Shown here: positions 35,483 to 44,359 of the stretch, piece by piece
Layout: each line of letters opens with the position of its first letter
Position numbering within the stretch: position 1 is the first letter of the stretch
Assembly (NCBI GenBank): GCA_964564415.1
Contig: CAZMAV010000004.1
Span: 124,001-188,000, forward strand
Length of the DNA stretch: 64,000 bases
From: JALEFZ01 sp964564415
GTDB taxonomy: Bacteria > Bacteroidota > Bacteroidia > J057
Direction: 5' to 3'
Made by a program: the position numbers and the translations under genes
Notes under the pieces: generated by a model
What the model saw: only the letters and a program-made list of their open reading frames with translations
Database searches by the model: none
Told to the model about the DNA's origin: nothing

Positions 35483-36026
35483 ATGAAACGGTATTTCTCT
35501 TCTTGGGGCTTATTTTTTTCCTGGGAGGCCGTCAAGCCCAATGGGAAGCAAAATTTAACCTCGGCGCTCTTTTGGCACGAAGCGCAACCTCAGATGTTGA
35601 AAAAATATGGGGAGGAAAGATAGGTGTCGAGTCCGCCTTAGGCTACGAATGGAAGAGAGAGGTTTTTGACGGCAACTTAGACTATTTCCGTCAAGTGTTG
35701 GAAGGGAGGATTCTGGGTAAGTTCTATCCCAATCGGAATGCAAATGGACAGGGAATTTGTCTGGCGGCCTATTTTCGCTATCGCCTTAGATATTTTGGCG
35801 CGCCATCTGTAAATTTCGATGCTTTCGGCCAAAGATATTCCGCTGGCTTTCAAGGCAATTACAAGCTAGTCATGCCAAACGGACTGGTCATGGAGGGAGG
35901 TATAGGTGCAGGTAGATCATAACTGAGAATTACACCAATAACCCTTTTGGGGACTATCTTAATGATAGGACTTCCACGAGGACACTCATGATAAGAATTC
36001 TCCTACTGGTAGGCCATCGATTTTGA
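35483..36026 (+). pseudogene. Decayed tandem paralogue of the barrel protein
   Basis: Starts with MKR at 35483, then needs a one-base deletion repaired near 35495 to read FLGLIFFLGGRQAQWEAKFN. The body (LGYEWKREVFDGNLDYF, GRILGKFYPNRNANGQG) matches the upstream paralogue. A second shift near 35918 is needed to continue ITENYTNNPFGDYL and LLLVGHRF to TGA 36024-36026. Both ends match the intact copy, so this is a full-length duplicate with two frameshifts. Confidence 0.8.
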
Positions 36027-36092
36027 GGAAGAAATAATTATTCCTGCTTTCAAGGCAAATGGTGGAGGATGGCAAACAATTTCTTCTATCCC

Positions 36093-36123
36093 TTTGACCT
36101 TCATCAATATCCTACTAATTTTG
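36093..36123 (+). promoter_or_regulatory. Bacteroidota-type promoter of carB
   Basis: TTTG at 36093-36096, 19 bases, then TAATTTTG at 36116-36123, an exact match to TTTG-N19-TAnnTTTG recognised by the primary sigma factor of Bacteroidota. Transcription would start near 36130, about 11 bases before the carB ATG. Confidence 0.75.
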
Positions 36124-36140
36124 CCAAAATTTTAAGGTAG

Positions 36141-38954
36141 ATGCCCTTAGACTCCACCATTAAGAACATTCTTATCATCGGCAGCGGACCTATCGTCATA
36201 GGTCAGGCCTGCGAATTCGACTACTCCGGTTCTCAGGCGGCTTTGGCCCTCAAGGAAGAAGGGGTAAAAGTTGTACTCATCAACTCGAATCCCGCTACCA
36301 TCATGACCGATCCGGTCACTGCTGACGTGATATACCTCCTTCCTTTGGAAAAGAATTCAATAGAAAAAATTCTTCAAGAACAGGATATAGACGCTGTCCT
36401 TCCTACCATGGGAGGGCAAACTGCCCTCAACCTGGCCATGGAATGCCACCGGGCTGGCCTGTGGAAAAAAAACGAGGTAAGAATCTTGGGGGCTGATGTC
36501 TCAGCCATCAATAAGGCCGAAGACCGGGAGCTTTTCCGTACGACCATGGAGGAAATTGGGATTCCGATAGCTAAGGCAGAAACCGCCAATTCCTTCCTCA
36601 AAGGCAAGGAAATCGCTCAGCGAATCGGCTTCCCTCTGGTTTTGAAGGCTTCTTATACCCTGGGAGGGGCTGGTGGAGCCTTTGTAAATGAACCCAAAGA
36701 CTACGACCTACTCCTCCAACGTGCCCTTCAGGCCAGTCCTGTCCATGAAGTGCTGGTGGAGCAGTCCGTATACGGATGGAAAGAATACGAACTCGAAGTA
36801 ATTCGGGACCGGGCAGGCAATAAGATCGTGGTCTGTACCATCGAAAACCTCGATCCCATGGGGGTCCATACCGGAGACTCCATCACGGTAGCCCCTACCA
36901 TGACCCTCCCCGATACTGTATACCAACAAATGCGGGACTATGCCTTCCGTATCCTGGACGAGTTGGGAGACTTTGCCGGGGGCTGTAATGTACAGTTTTC
37001 CACAAATCCAGAGACTGATGACATCATCGTCATCGAGATCAATCCACGGGTATCCCGTTCATCCGCCCTGGCATCCAAGGCTACGGGATATCCCATCGCC
37101 CGTATTGCCGCCAAACTTGCCGTGGGCTATCGCCTGGACGAACTCAGCAATCAGATTACCAAGAATACTTCAGCCTTTTTTGAGCCTACCCTCGACTATG
37201 TCATCGTAAAGATTCCCCGATGGAATTTCGCCAAGTTTCCCGGGGCAGATCCTTACCTGGGACTATCCATGAAGGCAGTAGGCGAAGTCATGGGTATCGG
37301 TCGTTCCTTCAACGAAGCCCTGCAAAAAGCCTGTCAATCTCTCGAAATTCGGCGAAATGGAATGGGAGCCGACGGCAAGGAGCTTCGCGACCTCGAAAAG
37401 ATCATGGACTCCCTACGAAATCCCAAGGATGATCGGATCTTCCATGTCAAGGATGCCATGCACCTGGGTGTGCCCCTCAAAGACATTCACGAGGCTACCA
37501 AAATCGACATGTGGTACCTCAACGAGATCGAGTACCTGGTAACCATAGAAAAAGAAGTTACCCGATACACCATTGATACCATTCCTCAGGAGTTGATGCT
37601 GGAGGCCAAAAAGAATGGCTATTCCGACAGGCAAATCGCTCATTTGCTGAGTTGCCTCGAAAGTGAAGTCTACAAGCGGAGAATGGAGCTGGAGGTCAAG
37701 CGGGTCTACAAACAAGTAGATACCTGTGCCGCTGAATTTGAGGCGGAGACCCCATATTATTACTCCTCCTTTGATACTGAAAACGAATCAGAAGTTACCG
37801 ACAGAAAAAAGGTCGTGATCTTCGGCTCCGGGCCCAACCGGATTGGGCAGGGCATAGAATTCGACTACTGCTGTGTCCACGGTGTCCTTGCAGCCAAAGA
37901 GGAGGACTTTGAGACCATCATGATCAATTGCAACCCCGAGACGGTGTCTACCGACTTCAACGTCGCTGACAAGCTCTACTTCGAGCCAGTTTTCTGGGAG
38001 CACATTTACGACATCATCCAACACGAGAAACCCGAAGGTGTCATCGTTCAGTTAGGGGGGCAAACCGCCCTCAAACTGGCCGAAAAGCTAGATCGCTATC
38101 AGATCGACATCATGGGCACCAGCTTTGACATGATGGACATGGCCGAAGACAGGGGGCGCTTTTCTTCTCTGCTCCGGGACCAAGAGATTCCCTATCCCAA
38201 GTTTGGTGAAGCCTCCAATGCAGAAGAAGCCCTTGAAATCGCCCATAAGGTGGGCTATCCGGTCCTGGTTCGTCCCTCTTATGTACTCGGCGGGCAGGAC
38301 ATGCGCATTGTCATCAACGATGAGGAACTGACCAAACACGTGATCGGCATTCTCTCCCAGGTACCCGGAAACAAGGTCCTTATCGATCATTTCCTGGACA
38401 TGGCCATCGAAGGGGAAGTGGATGCCATTGCCGATGGAGAAGATGTCCATATCATTGGAATGATGGAGCATATTGAGCCAGCAGGTATACATTCCGGGGA
38501 TTCTATGGCTGTCTTGCCTACTTTCGACCTCAGCAAAGAGGTGATCGCTCAGGTAGAGGAGATCGTCAGAAAACTGGCACTGGCTATGCAGATCAAAGGC
38601 TTGATCAATGTACAGTTTGCAGTAAAAGATGATAAGGTCTACATCATCGAAGCCAATCCCAGGGCTTCGCGGACCGTGCCCTTTATCGCCAAGGCCCATC
38701 AGATTCCTTACGTCAACTATGCCACCAAGATCATGCTGGGCACCCACATGCTCAAGGACTTCAATTTTAAGCCCAAACTTAAGGGATATGCCATCAAGGT
38801 TCCTGTATTCTCCTTCCACAAATTCCCCGATGTAGATAAGGCCCTCGGCCCTGAAATGAAGTCTACCGGAGAGAAAATTTACTTTATCAATGACCTTCAG
38901 GATCCCTTCTTTGTCAAGGCTTACAACGAAAGAAATATGTACCTGTCCCGTTAG
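36141..38954 (+). CDS. carB: Carbamoyl-phosphate synthase large subunit, without MGS domain
   Basis: 937 aa with two ATP-grasp halves. Half 1 begins ILIIGSGPIVIGQACEFDYS; half 2 begins VVIFGSGPNRIGQGIEFDYC. Signatures SYTLGGAGGAF and IEINPRVSRSSALASKATGYP belong to the first half, SYVLGGQDM and EANPRASRTVPFIAKA to the second. It makes carbamoyl phosphate for pyrimidines and arginine. The E. coli protein is 1073 aa; here the C-terminal allosteric MGS domain is absent, ending at NERNMYLSR. carA is not in the window. Confidence 0.96.
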   Translation: MPLDSTIKNILIIGSGPIVIGQACEFDYSGSQAALALKEEGVKVVLINSNPATIMTDPVTADVIYLLPLEKNSIEKILQEQDIDAVLPTMGGQTALNLAMECHRAGLWKKNEVRILGADVSAINKAEDRELFRTTMEEIGIPIAKAETANSFLKGKEIAQRIGFPLVLKASYTLGGAGGAFVNEPKDYDLLLQRALQASPVHEVLVEQSVYGWKEYELEVIRDRAGNKIVVCTIENLDPMGVHTGDSITVAPTMTLPDTVYQQMRDYAFRILDELGDFAGGCNVQFSTNPETDDIIVIEINPRVSRSSALASKATGYPIARIAAKLAVGYRLDELSNQITKNTSAFFEPTLDYVIVKIPRWNFAKFPGADPYLGLSMKAVGEVMGIGRSFNEALQKACQSLEIRRNGMGADGKELRDLEKIMDSLRNPKDDRIFHVKDAMHLGVPLKDIHEATKIDMWYLNEIEYLVTIEKEVTRYTIDTIPQELMLEAKKNGYSDRQIAHLLSCLESEVYKRRMELEVKRVYKQVDTCAAEFEAETPYYYSSFDTENESEVTDRKKVVIFGSGPNRIGQGIEFDYCCVHGVLAAKEEDFETIMINCNPETVSTDFNVADKLYFEPVFWEHIYDIIQHEKPEGVIVQLGGQTALKLAEKLDRYQIDIMGTSFDMMDMAEDRGRFSSLLRDQEIPYPKFGEASNAEEALEIAHKVGYPVLVRPSYVLGGQDMRIVINDEELTKHVIGILSQVPGNKVLIDHFLDMAIEGEVDAIADGEDVHIIGMMEHIEPAGIHSGDSMAVLPTFDLSKEVIAQVEEIVRKLALAMQIKGLINVQFAVKDDKVYIIEANPRASRTVPFIAKAHQIPYVNYATKIMLGTHMLKDFNFKPKLKGYAIKVPVFSFHKFPDVDKALGPEMKSTGEKIYFINDLQDPFFVKAYNERNMYLSR

Positions 38955-38974
38955 ATCGAGCTAACATAAAATTT

Positions 38975-39009
38975 ACCCATCCTCCCTCTTCGGGGGTATG
39001 GGTTTTTTA
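38975..39009 (+). terminator. Intrinsic terminator of carB
   Basis: ACCCAT (38975-38980) pairs with ATGGGT (38998-39003), with an inner CCC/GGG pairing in the loop region, followed by TTTTTTATT. It is about 20 bases after the stop codon. Confidence 0.75.
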
Positions 39010-39402
39010 TTGGGAAAAAAAAGGGATGTAAATAATGATTATCACGAATCATTGTTTTCGGTATAACAAATAGTGCTGTCGGGGTTAAAAACAAGTTACT
39101 CTTGATAAGCCCAACAGTGCTTTTTAAATTCATTCTTGATGATCAATAATATTCCCGGAAAAGCACAGTTATCTTAAAAATTATTTTTCCTTAAACGAAA
39201 GCCTGGAAATTACTTTGCCATTGGCCGATATTTTGATGTTAAGGTAAGCGAGCACATGGAATTCAGGTTTCTCTTCAAATAATTTTTCCAAATGTGAGGA
39301 AGAACTCCCATAATCGGACAGCCAGGGATTTTAAAATTCAAGAGGCTAAGATCATGAGGACCTGAGTGCAATGCGAGAATATATTAACAAGCAAGCTCCA
39401 AC
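39010..39402. other. Intergenic region without a supported gene
   Basis: About 390 AT-rich bases between the carB terminator and the next gene. No convincing ORF, RNA gene or paired promoter elements were found; TATTTTG at about 39231 is a partial -7 match only. Confidence 0.5.
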
Positions 39403-40788
39403 ATGAAAAAGATATGGATTCTCCTGGCCATGCTCCTATGTAGCCAGGTCATTTTTGGTCAGGAATTGAGGCGCAAAACCTCCCTGGGCATTCAGCAAAA
39501 AGCCGTCTCTGACTCCCTTGCACAGGCCCTTTCCATGAAAGAAGCCAAAGGCACCTATGTCATTGCAGTGCGCCCAAATGGAAGTGCAGATGTCATGGAA
39601 GTTGAGGCCGGAGACGTAATCCTGGGGATCAAAGATTCTCTATTGGATACACCTGAGGCCCTTGATGCCTATCTCAAAAACAAGCGAGGGGGAGATGAAA
39701 TCACCATGTTGGTTTGGAGAGAGGGTAAAGAAGTAGCCCTGGAAGGCATGCTGCTCAACAAAGCTAAAGAAAGCTCGGGCTATGGTACCGTTCTGTATGG
39801 AGAAGCTCCCTTCAAAGAGGGAAAGCTAAGGACCATTACCATCAAACCCGATCTACCGGAGCAGCGTTTTCCCAGCCTCCTCTTCATCCCTGCCTATCCC
39901 TGCGAATCCATCGATAACCTTCCTCCCTGGCATCCTTACAAAAAACTCGTGGAAGCCCTGGTCGAACAAGGAATTGCCGTCATGAGGGTAGAAAAAAGTG
40001 GTCTAGGAGACGACGTTCAAACTCCTGACTGTAAAGACCTGGCCATTGAAGAAGAAATCCAGGGTTTTAAATCTGGATATGAAGCACTTTTGGACTATGA
40101 CTTTGTCGATACCAGTAATATCTTCATCATGGGCCATTCTCTCGGAGGAGTCATGGCCCCTGTTTTAGCTGCCGATACAGCCCTAGACCCAAAAGGGGTC
40201 ATTGTTTACGGTACTTTTTTGGAATCCTGGATGGAATACCTGATCGGGCTCATGCGCCATCAAGCCCCCAAACTGGGAGGAGACTACCTGGAAATCGAAA
40301 AAAACCGGGCGACCTACATGAAGGTTCTTAGTCAACTTTATCTGGAAGATAAATCTCCCCGGGAAATCGCCAAGGCAGACAGCAGCCTGGAAGCTGTTCT
40401 CCGACAAGACTTTCACTGGAATGGGGAAGAGATGATTCTGGGCCGGCATTATCGCTTTTGGCAATCTCTGGACAAACTGAATCTTGCCAAAGCCTGGGCG
40501 GAGACCGATGCCTATGTCTATTCGATATTTGGTGAGGCCGATGCAAAGACCCTTGATCCCCGCGGCCATCAGCAAATCGTCTCTTTGGTGAACACCTATC
40601 ATCCTGACAAGGCAGAATTTTATTCTCATCCTGCCACCAATCATATTTTTTTGGAAGTGGGAAGCATGGAAGCTGGGATAGCAGCAAGCAAAGATCCTCA
40701 GCAAATGTTTGGCCTCTATCAAAGCAGCTTCAGTTATCTGCTTACCGAGCGGATCGCCGATTGGATCAGAAGTAAAATGGAAGAATGA
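39403..40788 (+). CDS. Secreted PDZ-alpha/beta hydrolase fusion
   Basis: 461 aa with a signal peptide (IWILLAMLLCSQVIFGQ). Residues ~50-120 look like a PDZ-type domain (VMEVEAGDVILGIKDSLL, GGDEITMLVWREGKEVAL). The remainder is an alpha/beta hydrolase with Ser246 in GHSLGGV, a candidate acid in the GEADAKTLDP region and His in ATNHIFLEV. It probably acts on an ester or peptide substrate in the periplasm or outside. The domain order PDZ then hydrolase is less common than the separate proteins. It converges tightly with the transglycosylase gene. Confidence 0.8.
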   Translation: MKKIWILLAMLLCSQVIFGQELRRKTSLGIQQKAVSDSLAQALSMKEAKGTYVIAVRPNGSADVMEVEAGDVILGIKDSLLDTPEALDAYLKNKRGGDEITMLVWREGKEVALEGMLLNKAKESSGYGTVLYGEAPFKEGKLRTITIKPDLPEQRFPSLLFIPAYPCESIDNLPPWHPYKKLVEALVEQGIAVMRVEKSGLGDDVQTPDCKDLAIEEEIQGFKSGYEALLDYDFVDTSNIFIMGHSLGGVMAPVLAADTALDPKGVIVYGTFLESWMEYLIGLMRHQAPKLGGDYLEIEKNRATYMKVLSQLYLEDKSPREIAKADSSLEAVLRQDFHWNGEEMILGRHYRFWQSLDKLNLAKAWAETDAYVYSIFGEADAKTLDPRGHQQIVSLVNTYHPDKAEFYSHPATNHIFLEVGSMEAGIAASKDPQQMFGLYQSSFSYLLTERIADWIRSKMEE

Positions 40789-40791
40789 GAC

Positions 40792-42324
40792 TTACCTCAC
40801 CCTAAGGGTTTGACCGATTTTCAGATTGCTGGCCTTCACTCCTGGATTTAGAGCCTTTAGCTGGTCCAAGCTCAAAGCATAAGCCCTAGAAATGACCCAC
40901 AGGTTTTCACCTTCCTCTACCTTGTGAAATCTCATGTTGCCCTTGGATGAGGGGAGAAGAGAGGACTGTACCTGTGCAGAAGGCTTTGAGGTGTAAGAAG
41001 CTGGCTTCACCTGAGAAGGTTTAGCATAGATTTTCAGTCGCTGCCCTACCTTGATCTTGTAGCGATACAAATGATTCCAGGTAGCGATCTGACGCTTGCT
41101 TACTCCGTATCTTTCGGCAATGGCTCCTACCACATCACCACTTTTCACCCGATAATAATAGAGCTTGGTCCCCTTGGGACGATAGGAGGCATAGCTGCTA
41201 CTGGGCTCTACGATTTTGGGACGACTGTAGGCCTGGTTGCGCTTTCTGCCGTATTTGTCGTAGATCAGCCGGTAGTTTTGGGCAAAATAGCTGGCGACTT
41301 CAGGCTGAACCCGAAGGACATAAGGCTTTGAACTATAGGGAATTCGGGCCAGTTTGAGTTCTGGGTTGAGGTATTTAAGCTCATCGAGATCCGTTTTGGC
41401 CATCTTAGCGATCTCGGCAAGGGTAATGTCGAGTTTGCGGAGATGAAGGGTGTCCTGCTCCATGTGAAAACTAGAGTAGACCGGATAGATGTTGTAGTCA
41501 GGATAATGGCGAAAAACGTAGTTGACGGCGATAAATGCCGGGACGTAGCCCCTGGTTTCTCTGGGCAGGTAGCGGCGGATTTCCCAAAAATCCTTTTTGC
41601 CCCCGGACCTTCGGATAGCCTTCCTTACGTTGCCCGGACCACAGTTGTAAGAGGCAATAGCCAGGAGCCAATCACCAAATTCTTCATAAGACCGATTCAG
41701 GTAGCGACAAGCAGCTTCAGTAGACTTGTATGGATCTTTGCGCTCATCGACAAAGCTATTGACAGAGAGGCCATAGAGACGCCCCGTAGATAGCATAAAT
41801 TGCCATAAACCCGTAGCTCCCACCCTGGATCGGGCATGTGGATTGAGGGCCGACTCTACCACAGAAAGGTACTTGATTTCTATAGGCATGTTTTCTCTGT
41901 CCAGTACTTCTTCAAACAAGGGAAAGTACACCCGCCTTAGCCCCAGCATCCGTGAGGTCAATTCCCGCTTCTGTTTGGTGTAGACGTCGATGTACCTTTC
42001 TACGTAGCTGTTGTACTCCATAGGAATAAGGGTAGGCAACTCGTAAAGCCTCTGGCTTACAACAGCGGGAGAGTAGCTGGGAATCTCATCTGGCTCAAAC
42101 CCATGTATGTTGTCCAGGAGGGTGTCATAACGGGTGGAAGTAGGCTGGGGAAAGCGGTAAGATTCAGAAAACTCATCCAGGTTACCCTTGATGGGCTTCA
42201 CCTCTTCTTCAAACTCCGCCCGGGCAAAGGAGGTACTTTCTTGATTAGATGAAGAAACAGACTGGGCGATAGAAAGGGAAAATGTAAAAATCAGAGAGAG
42301 GAGGAGGATCAGCAAGTGTTTCAT
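40792..42324 (-). CDS. Membrane-bound lytic murein transglycosylase D-like protein
   Basis: 510 aa, secreted (LILLLSLIFTFSLSIAQ). The SLT domain carries the catalytic Glu157 in VESALNPHARS, then GLWQFMLSTG, DPYKSTEAAC and ASYNCGPGNVRKA. Two LysM domains follow (YRVKSGDVVGAIAERYGVS and HKVEEGENLWVISRAYAL), binding peptidoglycan. It cleaves glycan strands to 1,6-anhydro products, helping growth and envelope remodelling. It is downstream of gatA on the same strand. Confidence 0.93.
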   Translation of the reverse strand: MKHLLILLLSLIFTFSLSIAQSVSSSNQESTSFARAEFEEEVKPIKGNLDEFSESYRFPQPTSTRYDTLLDNIHGFEPDEIPSYSPAVVSQRLYELPTLIPMEYNSYVERYIDVYTKQKRELTSRMLGLRRVYFPLFEEVLDRENMPIEIKYLSVVESALNPHARSRVGATGLWQFMLSTGRLYGLSVNSFVDERKDPYKSTEAACRYLNRSYEEFGDWLLAIASYNCGPGNVRKAIRRSGGKKDFWEIRRYLPRETRGYVPAFIAVNYVFRHYPDYNIYPVYSSFHMEQDTLHLRKLDITLAEIAKMAKTDLDELKYLNPELKLARIPYSSKPYVLRVQPEVASYFAQNYRLIYDKYGRKRNQAYSRPKIVEPSSSYASYRPKGTKLYYYRVKSGDVVGAIAERYGVSKRQIATWNHLYRYKIKVGQRLKIYAKPSQVKPASYTSKPSAQVQSSLLPSSKGNMRFHKVEEGENLWVISRAYALSLDQLKALNPGVKASNLKIGQTLRVR

Positions 42325-42416
42325 GCGGGGATTCTGGCTTAAAGGGTTTGAATCTTAAAAGTACAAGCAAATAAGAGAATTTCCGAATCTTCTTGACATC
42401 AAAAAGTTCGAATTGT

Positions 42417-43844
42417 TTATCTTATGTTAGGAAGAGACATACAAGCATCGGAGAATTCCAGTAGCAGCTTTTCCTCAAATGGCCTACCCATCAATTGTAA
42501 GCCAAAGGGCAATCTGCTGCTATGTGTACCCAAAGGCAGGGAAATGGCTGGCAGCCCAGCGAGGTTGGCATGGACGGTAAAAATATCACTGAGGTACATT
42601 TCAATGGGGTCCTGGGTTTTGGCACCTAATTCAAAAGCTACTCCCGGACAGACGGGAGACAGGACCAGGTCCACCTCTTCGAAGAGTCCCAGGCTTTCTT
42701 GCCTGATTCGCTGCCTTACCTTCTGGGCCCTGCCGTAATAGGCATCGCAATAGCCCGAAGAAAGGACGAAGGTTCCCAGCATGATTCTCCGTTTGACTTC
42801 GCTCCCAAAACCCTCCGATCTTGATAAGGTAAAAAGTTCTTCGGGATTGTTGGCCTTTTTGCTTCGGTATCCATACCTGACCCCATCATAGCGACCCAGA
42901 TTGGAAGAGGCTTCAGCTGTGGTCAGGACATAATAGGTTGATACTAGGTATGGAAGGAGGGGAAAGGACAGCTCTTTTACCTGATGTCCGGCGTCCCTGA
43001 GCTTTTCCAGAAAATCCAGGCAGGATTGCTTAATCTCGGGATCAAGGGCTTCGCTTTCCATGGCTTCCTTGAAGTATCCGATGCTTCGGGACTGGGTGGA
43101 TTTTCCACGGTAGGCCTGTACAGGCTCTGAGGAGGAAGTCTGGTCTTTTGGATCTAACCCGGCCATGGTTTGATAAAGGAGGGCTGTGTCGGCTACCGAG
43201 TTGGTCAGGGGTCCTATTTGGTCAAAGGAAGAAGCATAGGCAATCAAGCCGTAGCGAGAGATGCGCCCGTAGCTGGGCTTGAATCCTACCACCCCACAAA
43301 ATGATGCAGGTTGACGTACCGAACCTCCTGTGTCGGAACCAATGGAAGCATGGCAAAGACCTGCTGCTACCGCTGCTGCCGAAGCTCCAGATGACCCTCC
43401 GGGCACCCGCCCTTTGGCCAGGGGATTTTTTACCGCTCCAAAAGCAGAGTTTTCATTGGAAGAGCCCATGGCAAACTCGTCGCAGTTTTGCCTGCCGATC
43501 ACAATAGCATCCTCGTTGAGAAGCCGCTGCAAAGCCGTGGCGGTAAATAGGGATTTGAAATCCCCAAGCATCCTGGAAGAGGCGCCCAATCCATGATCCT
43601 GATGGCAAATGACATCCTTAACTCCCAGGACCAATCCGGCTAGAGAGTCTGCCTCTCCCCTTTTGATTTTCTGGTCTATTTCCTGAGCCTTTTGGCGGGC
43701 TTCTTCTTCGTAGACTTCCAGAAAAATATTGAGGGATGCCTGGGCTTTAATTCTTTCTAAATACAAATCGACCAGATCGCTGCATGACAGCAACCTGGCC
43801 TCAATGTCTCGCTGAATCTCAGCGAGCGTATCATAATCTTTCAC
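42417..43844 (-). CDS. gatA: Asp/Glu-tRNA amidotransferase subunit A
   Basis: 475 aa amidase-signature enzyme. Lys76 (LGVKDVIC), the cis-Ser region VPGGSSGASAAA (151-152) and nucleophile Ser175 in SDTGGSVRQPASFCG give the Ser-cisSer-Lys triad. Together with GatB and GatC it amidates mischarged Asp-tRNA-Asn or Glu-tRNA-Gln. GatB/C are not in this window. It starts 12 bases after tatA. Some non-Gat amidases share the signature, but the length and the DVICHQDHG context favour GatA. Confidence 0.9.
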   Translation of the reverse strand: MKDYDTLAEIQRDIEARLLSCSDLVDLYLERIKAQASLNIFLEVYEEEARQKAQEIDQKIKRGEADSLAGLVLGVKDVICHQDHGLGASSRMLGDFKSLFTATALQRLLNEDAIVIGRQNCDEFAMGSSNENSAFGAVKNPLAKGRVPGGSSGASAAAVAAGLCHASIGSDTGGSVRQPASFCGVVGFKPSYGRISRYGLIAYASSFDQIGPLTNSVADTALLYQTMAGLDPKDQTSSSEPVQAYRGKSTQSRSIGYFKEAMESEALDPEIKQSCLDFLEKLRDAGHQVKELSFPLLPYLVSTYYVLTTAEASSNLGRYDGVRYGYRSKKANNPEELFTLSRSEGFGSEVKRRIMLGTFVLSSGYCDAYYGRAQKVRQRIRQESLGLFEEVDLVLSPVCPGVAFELGAKTQDPIEMYLSDIFTVHANLAGLPAISLPLGTHSSRLPFGLQLMGRPFEEKLLLEFSDACMSLPNIR

Positions 43845-43856
43845 AGAGATGGAACC

Positions 43857-44090
43857 TTAGGAATCTATCCGCTTGGTGTCTTCCACAGAGGAAGCTTCGT
43901 CGATCTCGCGCTTGATTTCTCTTGAAGCATCCTTAAATTCACGGATGCCCTTGCCCAGCCCACGTGCCAGTTCAGGAATCTTTTTGGCTCCGAACAAAAG
44001 CAACAGCACCACAATAATCAAGATCCACTCGGGACCGCCTGGCAGCCCGAGCAGCAAAAACCCTGCATTCAACATATTTGAAAAAAACAT
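43857..44090 (-). CDS. tatA: Sec-independent translocase subunit TatA/E
   Basis: 77 aa: a short N-terminus, one helix (WILIIVVLLLLFGAKKIPEL) and an amphipathic helix (ARGLGKGIREFKDASREI) with a charged tail, the standard TatA form. It forms the pore of the twin-arginine export system. It is immediately upstream of gatA. Confidence 0.93.
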   Translation of the reverse strand: MFFSNMLNAGFLLLGLPGGPEWILIIVVLLLLFGAKKIPELARGLGKGIREFKDASREIKREIDEASSVEDTKRIDS

Positions 44091-44359
44091 TTTATACCAA
44101 AGTTGTTCGTCTGTCTTACAAAGATATAAGAAAAAATAAGCCTGACCCTATAATTCATATCATTTCCTGAATGGACAAATGAAAGGGTCAATATGTTTGA
44201 CTATTTTTTTTTATAAAAAAGAAAATTTTATCGGAATCCCCCTTTATTTTCAAAAAACCTCTCTCTGATACTCCCGACATCCTTATTTGTCATAGGCTTT
44301 TCAGCAAGGAACCTGTTTACATGGTCCTAGAATCCTTATAATCAGAATACTTAAATTCA

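Noticed and set aside
38088..38819. 243-codon minus-strand ORF
   Set aside because: It lies fully inside carB on the opposite strand and shows no conserved motif.
38951..39133. 60-codon minus-strand ORF after carB
   Set aside because: It overlaps the carB stop and the carB terminator and has no sign of selection.
44143..44190. TGACCCT/AGGGTCA inverted repeat with a 34-base spacer
   Set aside because: Arms are only 7 bp and far apart; likely chance in this AT-rich stretch upstream of tatA.
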